A stretch of 64,000 bases of DNA from Parvibaculum sp. (GCA_002694985.1 NZNS01000006.1:418663-482662), one strand, 5' to 3'. Shown: positions 35,280-46,849, counted from the stretch's first letter. Translations and numbers: made by a program. Notes: a model not told the origin generated them from the letters alone.

Positions 35280-35295
35280 TGGCCCGGCACTTGCT
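35280..35295 (+). promoter_or_regulatory. Sigma-54 promoter upstream of fliK
   Basis: TGGCCCG-GCAC-TTGCT matches the -24/-12 consensus TGGCACG-N4-TTGCW with one substitution and exact spacing, 40 bases before the fliK start. The flagellar sigma-54 activator FlbD is encoded 7 kb downstream. The remaining bases of the 35049-35334 gap show nothing else. Confidence 0.7.
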
Positions 35296-35334
35296 TCCAA
35301 GGATGCGAGCCATTTTTTTGACCGGGTGACGCTT

Positions 35335-36843
35335 ATGGAATTCTCTACGCCGGCCACGCAACGCAGCTCCTCTTCCGAGAAGCTCACCATTCAGCCGGGC
35401 TCCGTCCGGCCCCCCGTCGCAGACGCAGCCAACGATTTTGCACGCTATTTGGCCGAAAATGCCAAACAGCGTAATGATCGGCGCGATGACCGTCCGGTCG
35501 AACGACGCGACCGCTCCGCGACACCCGAACGCGCCGAAGAACGTGAGAAAACGTCCCGGCCGCGCGACGCATCGAGCGAGGATCGCGAACAAGACGACAC
35601 AATTTCCGGACAAAACAACGGCGCCGACGGCATAAATGCGACGGCAGAAGACACTATATCGCCGGAAGCCGCCGCAATCACAGAGGCGTCGCTCGCCGGT
35701 CAAGACCAGGCCGACCTGACGGAGGCAGCCAACGCACCCGAGGCCGCTGAAGGCACACAGGCGGCAGAAGAAGCCGATAACGCCACTGAAAGCGAAGAAT
35801 CCGATACCGCGATTGCCGCCGTCGTAGCGGCAGAAACGACACCGGCACAAGAAGCGGCGAAGACCGGCTCAATGGGAACCGTCACAAAAGTCGCAGCTGA
35901 AAACACTCAGCAGCAGACTGCGGCTTCGACAAACAATGAAGGTACTGACCAAGGCACCGCCAACACGCCTGCTCACGTTAAAACGAATACGGCATCGGCA
36001 GAAGGAACGGCTGAGGCGAAGAAACAGGCACAAGCGCAGAACGCGGGACAAATTCCTGTCGCCCGGAGTCAAATCGCAGAAAAAGCGGCCGGTGAACTCG
36101 CTGCTGCAGAGGCCGAGGCAGAAGATCTTCCTGTCACCAAGACCGGAAAGGGGCTTGGCGGAGAAGCGGCCGAAAAACTCGCCGAAAAGAAATCCGGCGA
36201 CAGGCAGGCGTCGGCTCAACCCAACGCCGCTGTCACGCCGTCCCCCTCTCATCAGGCCGCACACAATAGCAGGTCCGCTCAGCAAACGGTGCAACCTGCC
36301 CCCGCCTCGGGCCCAACTGCCACACCAAACAGCGACCAGCTTCCCCCGTCGCTTCAGCAGACAAACAGCGGCGGCAGCACCGCAACGATCCGCATCGGAA
36401 CGCTGCCCGGCCAGACACAGCCCACACAGATTCCGGCGAACACCATTGCCCTTCAGATGGCCCGCAATCTTCAGAAAGGCACAAACCGTTTCGACATCCG
36501 TCTCGATCCGCCGGAAATGGGCCGCATCGATGTCCGCATGGAGGTGCGCAAGGACGGCCATGTCGTTGCCCACATGTCGGTCGACCGGCCCGAAACACTC
36601 GACCTGCTCCAGCGCGATGCACGCGCACTCCAGCAAGCACTCAACAATGCCGGTCTGCAGGCAGACAGCGACAGTCTGAACTTCAGCCTGCGCGACCAGA
36701 ACAGCGACGGCAGTGCGCCTGACTTTGCGGATGGTGGCGGCAGAACCGACATGACGGACGACGATGCCGGCATCGAGACACCGCCGACGCCCATCTACGA
36801 CATCAACCTCGCCGCCAATGGTGGCGTCGATATCCGCATCTGA
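35335..36843 (+). CDS. fliK: Flagellar hook-length control protein FliK
   Basis: A 502-aa protein. The first about 340 residues are low-complexity, rich in Ala, Glu, Thr and Asn, typical of the extended ruler region. The C-terminal domain (FDIRLDPPEMGRIDVRMEV, then LLQRDARALQQALNNAGL) is Flg_hook (PF02120-like), which switches export specificity when the hook is complete. ATG 35335 is preferred to GTG 35326. flgD follows 18 bases later. Confidence 0.9.
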   Translation: MEFSTPATQRSSSSEKLTIQPGSVRPPVADAANDFARYLAENAKQRNDRRDDRPVERRDRSATPERAEEREKTSRPRDASSEDREQDDTISGQNNGADGINATAEDTISPEAAAITEASLAGQDQADLTEAANAPEAAEGTQAAEEADNATESEESDTAIAAVVAAETTPAQEAAKTGSMGTVTKVAAENTQQQTAASTNNEGTDQGTANTPAHVKTNTASAEGTAEAKKQAQAQNAGQIPVARSQIAEKAAGELAAAEAEAEDLPVTKTGKGLGGEAAEKLAEKKSGDRQASAQPNAAVTPSPSHQAAHNSRSAQQTVQPAPASGPTATPNSDQLPPSLQQTNSGGSTATIRIGTLPGQTQPTQIPANTIALQMARNLQKGTNRFDIRLDPPEMGRIDVRMEVRKDGHVVAHMSVDRPETLDLLQRDARALQQALNNAGLQADSDSLNFSLRDQNSDGSAPDFADGGGRTDMTDDDAGIETPPTPIYDINLAANGGVDIRI

Positions 36844-36861
36844 CGCAGAAAGGTTCAAACC

Positions 36862-37542
36862 ATGGATATCGCATCAGCCGCCGCAAGCGTTCAGGCCGCC
36901 GCCAGCGGCACCACATCGTCCAACGCTTCCGCTGCCCTTACCGGCGATTTCGATACCTTCCTGACACTGCTGACAACGCAGCTACAGCATCAGGATCCGA
37001 CGAACCCGATGGACTCCGATCAATTTACCCAGCAATTGGTGCAGATGTCGGGCGTCGAGCAATCGATCCAGACAAACCGGAATCTCGAAACCCTGATCAC
37101 CGCCTCCTTGATTCAGAATTCAAGCATGGCGGTCTCGCTTCTCGGGCGTGAAGTAACAGGCTCGGGCACCGGTGCTCTGCTTGAAGATGGGGAAGCGAAC
37201 TGGTCGTTTGCGCTTGCAGATGACGCCCCGGACACGACATTGCAGGTCATCAATTCGGACGGCGCCACGGTCTATTCCCAGAAGATCGACGCCACCAAGG
37301 GTTCCAACCAGTTCGCCTGGGACGGCAAGGACAGTCAGGGCAGCGACATGCCTGACGGGACTTACTTCCTGAAGGTGGTCGCGAACGGCGCCGACGGCAC
37401 CCCCATTGCGGTCGACACACGCACCTCCGGCATTGTGACGGAAATCGATCTCAGCACGACCGATCCTCTGCTCACCGTGAACGGCGCTCAGATCCGCTAT
37501 TCGCAGGTGGTCTCGGCAAAATCTCCGGAAACGGACATTTAA
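36862..37542 (+). CDS. flgD: Flagellar hook capping protein FlgD
   Basis: A 226-aa protein. The N-terminal motif DFDTFLTLLTTQLQHQDPTNP...QFTQQLVQMSGVEQ (residues 28-70) is the FlgD export/cap signature. The middle is the FlgD Ig-like/Tudor region (FAWDGKDSQGSDMPDGTYFLKV). It is a scaffold for hook polymerisation and lies directly after fliK. Confidence 0.95.
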   Translation: MDIASAAASVQAAASGTTSSNASAALTGDFDTFLTLLTTQLQHQDPTNPMDSDQFTQQLVQMSGVEQSIQTNRNLETLITASLIQNSSMAVSLLGREVTGSGTGALLEDGEANWSFALADDAPDTTLQVINSDGATVYSQKIDATKGSNQFAWDGKDSQGSDMPDGTYFLKVVANGADGTPIAVDTRTSGIVTEIDLSTTDPLLTVNGAQIRYSQVVSAKSPETDI

Positions 37543-37675
37543 TTCAGTTCACACGTCCCGCAATGGAACAGCTAACCCATTGAATCGGGAGAAATTTTAC
37601 CTTCGCGCTTAGCCGTTTTTTAAAGTCGCGTCCTTATGCTCTGAAACAAGCGAAGAGCACGGAGACCAAAGTTCG

Positions 37676-37951
37676 ATGAGTGAGCATCAGACCACCAAGG
37701 TCAACTACGTGATCGGCCCCGACGGGAGCCCGCTCACGGTTGCTGACCTGCCGCCGCCAGATACGAAGCGATGGGTGATCCGTCGCAAGGCTGAAGTTGT
37801 TGCCGCCGTTCGCGGCGGCCTGATCAGCCTCGACGATGCCTGCCGCCGTTACACGCTGACGGTCGAGGAGTTCCTGAGCTGGCAGCGCTCCATCGAACGC
37901 CACGGCCTGGCCGGGCTGCGAGCCACCAGGGTCCAGCAATACAGGCAGTGA
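37676..37951 (+). CDS. sciP: CtrA inhibitor SciP (DUF1153)
   Basis: A 91-aa helix-turn-helix protein nearly all conserved: NYVIGPDGSPLTVADLPPPD, TKRWVIRRKAEVVAAV, TLTVEEFLSWQRSIERHGLAGLR. In Caulobacter, SciP binds CtrA and DNA and represses CtrA-activated promoters. It is monocistronic with its own terminator, between flgD and fliF. Confidence 0.93.
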   Translation: MSEHQTTKVNYVIGPDGSPLTVADLPPPDTKRWVIRRKAEVVAAVRGGLISLDDACRRYTLTVEEFLSWQRSIERHGLAGLRATRVQQYRQ

Positions 37952-37986
37952 GATAGAACAGTACCTGCGTACTTGCTGTCTTTCGG

Positions 37987-38021
37987 GACGCCGGCGGATC
38001 CTCCCTCCGCCGGCGTCTTTT
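37987..38021 (+). terminator. Rho-independent terminator of sciP
   Basis: A perfect 12-bp stem GACGCCGGCGGA/TCCGCCGGCGTC with a 7-base loop, followed by TTTTATTTT. Confidence 0.9.
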
Positions 38022-38072
38022 ATTTTCAGCCTGCCCCTTCCAGAGCCAACCCGGCAAATATTGCCGTGTGCG

Positions 38073-38087
38073 TTAAGCTTCTGTTTA
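38073..38087 (+). promoter_or_regulatory. CtrA-like box upstream of fliF
   Basis: TTAA-GCTTCTG-TTTA fits the CtrA consensus TTAA-N7-TTAA with one mismatch. It lies in the 300-bp gap between sciP and fliF, which otherwise holds the sciP terminator and nothing else I can name. fliF is a classical CtrA target in Caulobacter. Confidence 0.5.
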
Positions 38088-38251
38088 GGCAGTAGGCGGT
38101 AATTTTTGCCCACTGACACGGGGCGCTTCGATTGGGCAAATAAAAATCGAGGTTCGAGGGGCAAAGGATTTGCCGACTCGCCTGTTGTCGGGCGGAAGCA
38201 TGAATCCAGAATCGGATTTGAGGCTTGCGCGCTGACACAAGAGGTGGGCAG

Positions 38252-39940
38252 GTGAATAGTTTTACGAATCTTCTCAGATCCCTGGGCATGGTGCGTCTTG
38301 TTGCGCTCGGTCTGGTCGCGATCTCCCTGCTGGTCTTTTTTGGCTTCATCGCACTGCGTTTCAGCGCTGAACCCAAGGCGTTGCTCTTCTCGGACATCGG
38401 TGTAGATGACGCCGCCAAGATGGTAGCGGAGCTCGATACAGCAAAGGTGGACTACGAGCTTCGCGGCGATGGCAGCATGATCTATGTGCCGCAAACCGAT
38501 GTCCTGCGGCTGCGTATGCTGCTTGCCGAGAAGGGGCTCCCCGCCGGCGGCACGGTCGGTTACGAAATTTTCGACAATGCCGACGCGCTCGGCACTACGA
38601 GCTTTCTGCAGAACATCAACCATTTGCGTGCTCTCGAAGGCGAGCTCGCGCGGACGATCCGGGCCATAGATGGCATTCAGGGTGCGCGCGTCCATCTCGT
38701 CCTGCCCGAACGTGAACTCTTTTCGCGCGAGCGTCGCGAACCAACAGCCTCCATTGTCCTCAAGGTAAGCCGCAATGCGCTTTCCGCGCAGCAGGTAAAG
38801 GCTATCCAGTATCTCGTCTCTTCCGCTGTCGATGGACTTACCCCCGGTCGGGTTTCCATCGTGGATGAGCGTGGAACGCTGCTAGCGACCGGTACGGGCG
38901 ATGACGACCAGGGGATATTTGCAAGCACGGTGGACGAGCGCCGCAGCGCCTATGAAAATCGTCTCCGCACACATCTCGAAAACATCATTCAGCGCGTCGT
39001 CGGCGCCGGCAAGGCCCGTGTCGAAGTGACAGCGCAGATGGACTACAACCGGGTTACACAAACCTCAGACGTCTTCGACCCGAACAGTCAGGTTGTCCGC
39101 TCGACACAAACCGTCGAGGATTCTTCGAGCAGCACCGATGGAGTGCAGAATGACGGCGTAACGGTTGGCAACAATCTCCCCAACGCGAATCTCGGCGGTG
39201 CGGAGACCGAGTCCGGCTCAAGGCAGGCGACCAACCGCATCGAAGAAACGGTGAACTACGAAATCTCGCGCACGACCAAGACTGAAGTGCTGGAGCCGGG
39301 TCGCGTGAAGCGTCTCTCCGTCGCCGTCCTGGTCGATGGCTCCTATATACAGGGCGAAGACGGAACGCCTGTTTACACACCGCGCTCGCAGCAGGAACTC
39401 GACAAGATCCAGGCCTTGGTAAAGTCGGCCATGGGCTTCGAGGAATCCCGCGGAGATCAGCTTGAAATCGTGAACCTCCAATTCGCACCGAGCCCGGAAC
39501 TCGGCACGATTTCCGACGCCTCCGAAGAACAGACCGGTTTCCTCGGTTTCGCGCGCGCCGACATCATGCGCCTTGTCGAGCTCGCCGTGCTCGCCGTTCT
39601 GGGCCTCGTGGCAATCTTCTTCGTTGCTCGCCCGCTGCTGTCAAAAGTCGGCGTGCTCCCCAACTCCGCCAGTCGCCTTGCCCTGCCGGGCACCGCCACC
39701 GCTGCAGGCGTCGGCGCGGGCGCGAGCGCGGATGGTCAGATAGCCATCGCTGGCCCGGACGACGAAAACGCCGGCGCACTGCCTTCGCCCGACCAGCTCA
39801 GTGAAGACATGCTGATCGACATCGCCCAGGTCGCGGGCAAGGTGAAGCAATCTTCCGTACGAAAAATCGGCGAGCTCGTGACGAACCATCCCGACGAATC
39901 CCTTTCGATCCTGCGCAGCTGGCTGCACGAAACCGCTTGA
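38252..39940 (+). CDS. fliF: Flagellar MS-ring protein FliF
   Basis: A 562-aa protein that forms the membrane MS ring. There is an N-terminal transmembrane helix (about residues 15-38), ring-building motifs (RLRMLLAEKGLPAGGTVGYE and FDNADALGTTSFLQNINHLRALEGELARTI), a periplasmic linker (about 270-340) and a second helix near 430-455. The FliG-binding C-terminus is VRKIGELVTNHPDESLSILRSWLHETA. GTG 38252 was chosen, with GGTGGGC upstream. First gene of fliF-fliG-fliH-fliN-flbD-flhA. Confidence 0.95.
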   Translation: MNSFTNLLRSLGMVRLVALGLVAISLLVFFGFIALRFSAEPKALLFSDIGVDDAAKMVAELDTAKVDYELRGDGSMIYVPQTDVLRLRMLLAEKGLPAGGTVGYEIFDNADALGTTSFLQNINHLRALEGELARTIRAIDGIQGARVHLVLPERELFSRERREPTASIVLKVSRNALSAQQVKAIQYLVSSAVDGLTPGRVSIVDERGTLLATGTGDDDQGIFASTVDERRSAYENRLRTHLENIIQRVVGAGKARVEVTAQMDYNRVTQTSDVFDPNSQVVRSTQTVEDSSSSTDGVQNDGVTVGNNLPNANLGGAETESGSRQATNRIEETVNYEISRTTKTEVLEPGRVKRLSVAVLVDGSYIQGEDGTPVYTPRSQQELDKIQALVKSAMGFEESRGDQLEIVNLQFAPSPELGTISDASEEQTGFLGFARADIMRLVELAVLAVLGLVAIFFVARPLLSKVGVLPNSASRLALPGTATAAGVGAGASADGQIAIAGPDDENAGALPSPDQLSEDMLIDIAQVAGKVKQSSVRKIGELVTNHPDESLSILRSWLHETA

Positions 39941-39951
39941 GGACCTGAAAA

Positions 39952-40977
39952 TTGGCGACGGCACCCAAAATCAAGGACGACAAGGCCCTGACTGGCCCCC
40001 AGAAGGCAGCGATCTTCATGCTTGCCATTGGCGCGGATGACGCGGCCCCGCTCTGGGAAATGATGGACGAGGACGAAATCCGCGAGATGTCGCAGATCAT
40101 GTCCTCCCTCGGCACCGTGCAGGCCGGAATTGTCGAGAAGCTGCTTGTCGAGTTCGCCTCAAAGGTCTCTGGAACGGGCGCACTTGTGGGCTCTTATGAA
40201 TCGACCGAACGCCTCCTCCTGCGCTTCCTGCCCGAAGATCGCGTAAATGCGGTAATGGATGAAATTCGCGGCCCGGCCGGCCGTACCATGTGGGAAAAAC
40301 TCGGCAACGTGAATGAGGCCGTTCTCGCGAGCTACCTCAAGAACGAATACCCGCAGACTGTGGCAGTGGTTCTGACGAAAATCCGCCCGGAACACGCCGC
40401 CCGCGTTCTTAGCTGTTTGCCAGAAGATTTCGCGCTCGAAGTCGTGACCCGCATGCTGCGCATGGAGTCGGTGCAGAAGGAAATCCTCGACAAGGTCGAA
40501 CAGACGCTCCGTTCGGAATTCATGTCGAACCTCTCGCGCACCAATCGCCGCGACAGTCACGAACTGATGGCCGAAATATTCAACAACTTCGATCGCCAGA
40601 CAGAAAGCCGCTTCCTGGCCTCGCTCGAAGAACGTTCACGCGAGTCGGCCGACCGTATCAAGGCACTCATGTTCACGTTCGAAGATCTCGGCCGTCTCGA
40701 TCCGGGCTCCGTGCAGACGCTCCTGCGCGCCGTCGACAAGAACAAGCTGGCCGTGGCGCTCAAGGGCGCATCGGATGCGCTTCGCGATCTCTTTTTCGCC
40801 AACATGTCCGAACGCGCCTCGAAGATATTGCGCGAAGACATGGAGATGATGGGACCGGTTCGCCTGAAGGACGTAGACGAAGCCCAGACGACGATGGTCA
40901 ACATCGCCAAGGATCTCGCAAACAAGGGCGACATCATGATCGCCTCCGATAGCTCCGACAATGAACTGATCTACTGA
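39952..40977 (+). CDS. fliG: Flagellar motor switch protein FliG
   Basis: A 341-aa C-ring protein. The N-terminal domain binds FliF ([15 protein letters not shown]), the middle domain carries [11 protein letters not shown], and the C-terminal torque domain has the charged [32 protein letters not shown] with the conserved Arg/Asp/Glu set. The apparent start is TTG 39952, 11 bases after fliF, with AGGACCTG upstream. Confidence 0.95.
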   Translation: MATAPKIKDDKALTGPQKAAIFMLAIGADDAAPLWEMMDEDEIREMSQIMSSLGTVQAGIVEKLLVEFASKVSGTGALVGSYESTERLLLRFLPEDRVNAVMDEIRGPAGRTMWEKLGNVNEAVLASYLKNEYPQTVAVVLTKIRPEHAARVLSCLPEDFALEVVTRMLRMESVQKEILDKVEQTLRSEFMSNLSRTNRRDSHELMAEIFNNFDRQTESRFLASLEERSRESADRIKALMFTFEDLGRLDPGSVQTLLRAVDKNKLAVALKGASDALRDLFFANMSERASKILREDMEMMGPVRLKDVDEAQTTMVNIAKDLANKGDIMIASDSSDNELIY

Positions 40978-40991
40978 TCGACCTGGCAAGA

Positions 40992-41693
40992 GTGATCCGG
41001 ACCAACAGAATGAAACAAGCTGTGAAATTCACCTTCGACACCTATTTCGGCGATGCGCCCACGCATTCCGCCCAAGAGGCACCGCCGGAGCCGGTTATCA
41101 GCGAAGCGGATGTCGAGGCAGCACGCATGGCCGGTTTCGCGGAGGGTCGGGCTGAAGGCCGGCGCGAAGCCGAAGAAATGGCCGACCATCAGCTCAGGGA
41201 TGCAATGGCGCAGCTTGCGCAAAGCGCAGCAAGCCTTCTCGCAGCGCTCGATAGCCATATTGCCAGCACCAAAAAGGAAGCATCCACACTCGCACTCGAA
41301 GTTGCCCGGAAGCTCGCACCTGCTCTCATCGCTGCGCAACCCCAAGCCGAGATTGAAGCCGTACTCCGGGATTGCCTCACTCACCTCAATCGCGAACCGC
41401 ACATCCTTCTTCGTGTCTCCTCTTCACTGGTTGAACGCATGAAGGAGACCGTTGATCGCATGGCGATGGAACGAGGCCTTACGGGCCGCATCATTCTGCT
41501 GGGTGAACCAGCCATGGCGGAAGGTGATTGCGTGGTCGAATGGGCCGATGGCGGCGTTGTCCGCAACAGAGAAGAGATCGAATCCCAGATTTCCGAGGTC
41601 GTTGCCCGCCACATTGAAAAAATGACGAGCGGCAGCAAGCAAGACTCACTCGCCATGCCCGAGATCCGCGAAGCGGTCCGGGACGCGCGATAA
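40992..41693 (+). CDS. fliH: Flagellar export stator FliH
   Basis: A 233-aa protein that binds and inhibits FliI. The N-terminal KFTFDTYFGD region is followed by a GxxxG-type helix (AARMAGFAEGRAEGRREAEEM, about residues 45-65), typical of FliH. The C-terminal V-type ATPase E-subunit-like domain contains EPHILLRVSSSLVERM. Either GTG 40992 or ATG 41010 may be the start. Located between fliG and fliN. Confidence 0.85.
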   Translation: MIRTNRMKQAVKFTFDTYFGDAPTHSAQEAPPEPVISEADVEAARMAGFAEGRAEGRREAEEMADHQLRDAMAQLAQSAASLLAALDSHIASTKKEASTLALEVARKLAPALIAAQPQAEIEAVLRDCLTHLNREPHILLRVSSSLVERMKETVDRMAMERGLTGRIILLGEPAMAEGDCVVEWADGGVVRNREEIESQISEVVARHIEKMTSGSKQDSLAMPEIREAVRDAR

Positions 41694-41719
41694 CACTTAC
41701 ACCTGAAGGAGTTCGCATC

Positions 41720-42076
41720 ATGTCCAATCAGGACGAAGAAGTCGCCCTTCCCGACCTCGCCAATGCAGAGGCCTCGCCCGCTCCTGTGGATACAGCCGCA
41801 GAGCCGGAAGAAGAGGAAGTCGCACGAACTGCACAAGACCTCGAAGCCGTGTTCGACGTACCCGTGAATGTCTCGGCGGTTCTCGGAAAAACCCATATCG
41901 AGGTATCGAACCTGCTGAAGCTCGGCCGCGGCGCCATTGTGGAACTCGATCGGAAGGTGGGCGAAGCCATCGACATCTATGTGAACGACCGTCTGGTCGC
42001 ACGCGGAGAGGTGGTCGTTGTGGATGACAGGCTTGGAGTCACCATGACAGAAATCGTCAAGGGCGGACTGGCCTGA
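41720..42076 (+). CDS. fliN: Flagellar motor switch protein FliN
   Basis: A 118-aa protein. The acidic N-terminal 45 residues are variable; the SpoA domain (VPVNVSAVLGKTHIEVSNLL to VTMTEIVKGG) forms the base of the C-ring with FliG and FliM. A Shine-Dalgarno AAGGAG lies before ATG 41720. Confidence 0.95.
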   Translation: MSNQDEEVALPDLANAEASPAPVDTAAEPEEEEVARTAQDLEAVFDVPVNVSAVLGKTHIEVSNLLKLGRGAIVELDRKVGEAIDIYVNDRLVARGEVVVVDDRLGVTMTEIVKGGLA

Positions 42077-42133
42077 GAACGAACGACGAAGCTGTGATTT
42101 GAAGTTGAAATAGAGAAAGTAGAGGAGCCGCAA

Positions 42134-43501
<1,368 letters not shown>

Positions 43502-43548
43502 ATCAGAGAATCTTTCCCTATTCAGGCTTGCAGTTCAGGAACACGTGA

Positions 43549-45684
43549 ATGAGTGACGCTAGCAGCGCCGCACCCGCAAAAGGGCTACTCGGCAATCTCG
43601 GCCTCTCCGGCATAACGCCGGGCAGCCTGATGGCCGACCTCGCCAAGCGCGGCGATCTCGCGCTCGCCTTCGGCGTCATGGCGATCATCGTCGTGCTGAT
43701 CCTGCCCCTGCCCGCCTTCCTGCTCGATTTTTCGCTCGCCATCTCGATTACCTTCTCCGTGTTGGTGCTGATGACGGCGCTTTTCATTCAAAAGCCGCTC
43801 GAATTCAGTGCATTCCCGACGGTTCTCCTCATCGCGACCATGCTCCGCCTTGCACTGAACCTCGCTTCCACGCGCCTTATCCTCGGGCAGGGACACGAAG
43901 GAACGAGCAGCGCCGGCAAGGTTATCGAAGCTTTTGGCAACTTCGTGATGCAGGGCAATTTTGTCATCGGCGTCATCGTCTTCGCGATCCTTGTGATCGT
44001 GAACTTCGTCGTTATCACCAAGGGTTCGGGCCGTATCGCCGAAGTCGCCGCCCGATTCACTCTGGATGCCATGCCCGGAAAGCAGATGGCGATCGACGCG
44101 GACCTCTCCGCCGGACTGATCGACGAAAAGGAAGCGCGCGAACGCCGCACGAATCTTGAAAATGAGAGCTCCTTTTTCGGTGCAATGGACGGCGCATCGA
44201 AGTTCGTTCGCGGCGATGCCATCGCCGGCCTCCTCATTACCTTCATCAACGTGATTGGTGGCATTGTCATCGGCGTCGCGCAGAACAGCATGAGCTTTGG
44301 CGATGCTGCGCACACTTACACGTTGCTCACTGTCGGCGACGGCCTTGTGAGCCAGATTCCCGCACTCATCGTCTCAACCGCAGCAGGCCTGCTCGTCTCG
44401 AAAGCCGGTGTCGAAGGCGCCGCCGACGAAGCACTCTTCGACCAGCTCTCCGGTTATCCCCAAGCACTCGGCATGTCTTCGTTCGTTATGGGGACCATGG
44501 CGCTCTTGCCCGGTCTTCCCGCGGTTCCGTTCCTCTTGCTTTCGGCTGGGTCCGGTGGCCTCGCCTTCTATCTGACAAGGACGCGCAAGAAGCGGGACGA
44601 GGACATCGCGCTTGCCGAAGCACAGGAAGAAGAAGCCAAACCCGCTACGGAAGAACCCATCAGCACTGCGCTCAAGATGGACGAATTGCGCCTCGAAATC
44701 GGCTATGCCCTTCTGCCTCTCATCAATGGCAAGGATCACCAGAAGCTCACCGACCAGATCAAGGCGTTGCGCCGTCAGATCGCAAGCGACATGGGCTTTG
44801 TGATGCCTTCCGTTCGCATCCTGGACAATGTGCAGATCGACTCGAACAGCTATGTCATACGCGTCAAGGAAGTGGAGGCGGGACGCGGCGAGGTTTACGT
44901 CGGACAGCTGCTGGTCATGGATCCGCATGGCGGCCAGATCCAGCTCCCTGGCCTGCACACCACCGAACCCGCCTTCGGCTTGCCCGCGACCTGGATCGAC
45001 GAGGGTCTGCGAGAAGAAGCGTCCTTCCGCGGCTACACGGTCGTCGATCCGCCGACGGTGCTGACAACCCACTTGACTGAAATCCTCAAGGACAATATGG
45101 CCGATCTCCTCTCCTATGCCGAGGTGCAGAAGCTGCTTGATGAACTCGGCAAGGAGTACAAGAAACTCGTCGACGATCTCGTGCCCTCACAGATCACGGT
45201 CACTGGTATCCAACGCGTACTTCAGACGCTGCTTACCGAGCGCATCTCGATCCGCGACCTCCCGACGATCATGGAAGGGATTGCTGAGGCAGTTGGTCAT
45301 ACACAGAGCCTGACCCTCATTACAGAACATGTGCGCGCCCGTCTCGCCCGCCAGATCTGCGCCGCTCACATGGATGGTGACAATACACTTCCGCTCATCA
45401 CCCTGTCCCCTCACTGGGAGCAGGCCTTCGCGGATTCCCTCGTCGGACAGGGAGAGGAAAAGCAGCTTGCCATGCAGCCATCGACGCTGCAGGAGTTCAT
45501 TTCTTCCATGCGCGACCGTTTCGAAGAGGCCGCGCGAGCAGGCGAAGTACCCGTTCTTCTCACAAGCCCGGGCGTTCGCCCTTATGTCCGTTCGATCATT
45601 GAACGCTTCCGGCCACAGACATTCGTGATGTCACAAAACGAAATCCATCCGCGCATTCGCCTGCGCACGGTCGGAAGTGTCTGA
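43549..45684 (+). CDS. flhA: Flagellar export gate protein FlhA
   Basis: A 711-aa protein. The N-terminal half has about eight transmembrane helices and the conserved FHIPEP-type segment LRLALNLASTRLIL...FVMQGNFVIG (about residues 100-150). The cytoplasmic domain (about 370-711) docks substrates. It ends RIRLRTVGSV. It is the last gene of the + strand flagellar run. Confidence 0.96.
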   Translation: MSDASSAAPAKGLLGNLGLSGITPGSLMADLAKRGDLALAFGVMAIIVVLILPLPAFLLDFSLAISITFSVLVLMTALFIQKPLEFSAFPTVLLIATMLRLALNLASTRLILGQGHEGTSSAGKVIEAFGNFVMQGNFVIGVIVFAILVIVNFVVITKGSGRIAEVAARFTLDAMPGKQMAIDADLSAGLIDEKEARERRTNLENESSFFGAMDGASKFVRGDAIAGLLITFINVIGGIVIGVAQNSMSFGDAAHTYTLLTVGDGLVSQIPALIVSTAAGLLVSKAGVEGAADEALFDQLSGYPQALGMSSFVMGTMALLPGLPAVPFLLLSAGSGGLAFYLTRTRKKRDEDIALAEAQEEEAKPATEEPISTALKMDELRLEIGYALLPLINGKDHQKLTDQIKALRRQIASDMGFVMPSVRILDNVQIDSNSYVIRVKEVEAGRGEVYVGQLLVMDPHGGQIQLPGLHTTEPAFGLPATWIDEGLREEASFRGYTVVDPPTVLTTHLTEILKDNMADLLSYAEVQKLLDELGKEYKKLVDDLVPSQITVTGIQRVLQTLLTERISIRDLPTIMEGIAEAVGHTQSLTLITEHVRARLARQICAAHMDGDNTLPLITLSPHWEQAFADSLVGQGEEKQLAMQPSTLQEFISSMRDRFEEAARAGEVPVLLTSPGVRPYVRSIIERFRPQTFVMSQNEIHPRIRLRTVGSV

Positions 45685-45964
45685 GTTCGATTCCGAGATA
45701 ATGGAATCCGTTGCCGCCGTGTACACTGCATTAACCACGGCATGCGGCGTTTCCCGCCCGTTTCGCCGGGGTCCTCCAGGAGGTGCGTCCCTCCGATGAT
45801 GGTTTTGCAACGCAGACGGATTTTTTGCCGCGCAAACAACTAGACCTTGTCTCATTTTGAGATAGGCTCTCCCGATTGACTTGCGGAAGGAACCTGCGTC
45901 GTGGCGGGGCCGTTCGTTGTGCCGGGAGAGGGGTTCTCCCGTCCGTAAGATTGAGGGGGACAAG
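45685..45964. other. Intergenic region after flhA
   Basis: 280 bases without a recognisable gene or terminator; it includes an AGGAGG-like stretch at 45778 with no downstream frame. The promoter of the following small gene is presumably here, but no clear box is seen. Confidence 0.35.
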
Positions 45965-46288
45965 ATGGAATTCGCGGATTATCTGAATGAAGCGCTCGGT
46001 TGGGCGCGTATGGGCTTCGACACGGTCAACTCGATACAAGGGCTGGTGATTGCACTTATCGCCGCCATCCTGATGGGGCGCTACAACCGTATCTTCGTAT
46101 ATTCACTCGGCGCAACGCTCGTCCACGAGCTCGTCAACATCGGCCGGAACTTTTACGCCGGTGCCGCCAACCCATTGCCCGACTATCTCGATCTTGATGT
46201 GCTGAAGCTCATCGCCATCCGCTTCATCGGATATTTGATTGCGATCAGCCTCATTTATCTCATTCGGCGGCTTTTCTTCCGCGGCTAG
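45965..46288 (+). CDS. Small membrane protein of unknown function
   Basis: A 107-aa protein starting MEFADYLNEALGWARMGFDT. It has two or three hydrophobic helices (SIQGLVIALIAAILMG near 26-41; LKLIAIRFIGYLIAISLIYLI near 82-102) and a basic C-terminus. ATG 45965 follows GAGGGGGACAAG; an upstream in-frame start is less likely. It converges with yajQ, overlapping by 4 bases. No family recognised. Confidence 0.6.
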   Translation: MEFADYLNEALGWARMGFDTVNSIQGLVIALIAAILMGRYNRIFVYSLGATLVHELVNIGRNFYAGAANPLPDYLDLDVLKLIAIRFIGYLIAISLIYLIRRLFFRG

Positions 46289-46776
46289 TCCCGGAAATTT
46301 TCGTATTGAAGGGGCTGCTCGATCTTCAGCCCTTTAACGAACTGGATCGCGGCCTGGAGATCGTCTCGCTTCTTGCCTGACACGCGCAGTTCCTCGCCCT
46401 GTATGGCGACCTGCACCTTCAGGCCAGATCCCTTTATATCCTTGACGATGCGCTTGGCGAGATCCTTGTCGATCCCTTCACGGATCAGAACCTTCTGCCT
46501 CACACTCTGCCCCGCGGCCTTTTCCGGCTCCTTGTAGTCGAGAACGCCGGATTCGATATTGCGGCGCGAGAGGTGTCCTTGCAACAGTTCGTGCATCTGC
46601 TTCAGTTTGAGGTCGTCGTCAGCCTTGATCGTCAGTTCCTGCTCTTTGCGCTCGATGGAGCAGTGCGATCCTTTGAAATCGTAGCGCTGACTGATTTCGC
46701 GCTCCACGTTCCGAAGCGCGTTGTCGATCTCTGAAAAATCCGTCTTGGAAACGATGTCGAAGGAAGGCATGGGCAT
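46285..46776 (-). CDS. yajQ: YajQ family nucleotide-binding protein
   Basis: A 163-aa protein of two tandem ferredoxin-like domains. PSFDIVSKTDFSEIDNALRN at the start and ISQRYDFKGS are conserved signatures. The family binds nucleic acids or cyclic di-GMP in some species; here its role is unproven. Confidence 0.93.
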   Translation of the reverse strand: MPMPSFDIVSKTDFSEIDNALRNVEREISQRYDFKGSHCSIERKEQELTIKADDDLKLKQMHELLQGHLSRRNIESGVLDYKEPEKAAGQSVRQKVLIREGIDKDLAKRIVKDIKGSGLKVQVAIQGEELRVSGKKRDDLQAAIQFVKGLKIEQPLQYENFRD

Positions 46777-46849
46777 TGACCGAAACTTGTTGTGTTCGCA
46801 GCCATACTAGCGCGGCCTGAGGCGGCGCGAAAACCCGTTTCGAGAAAAC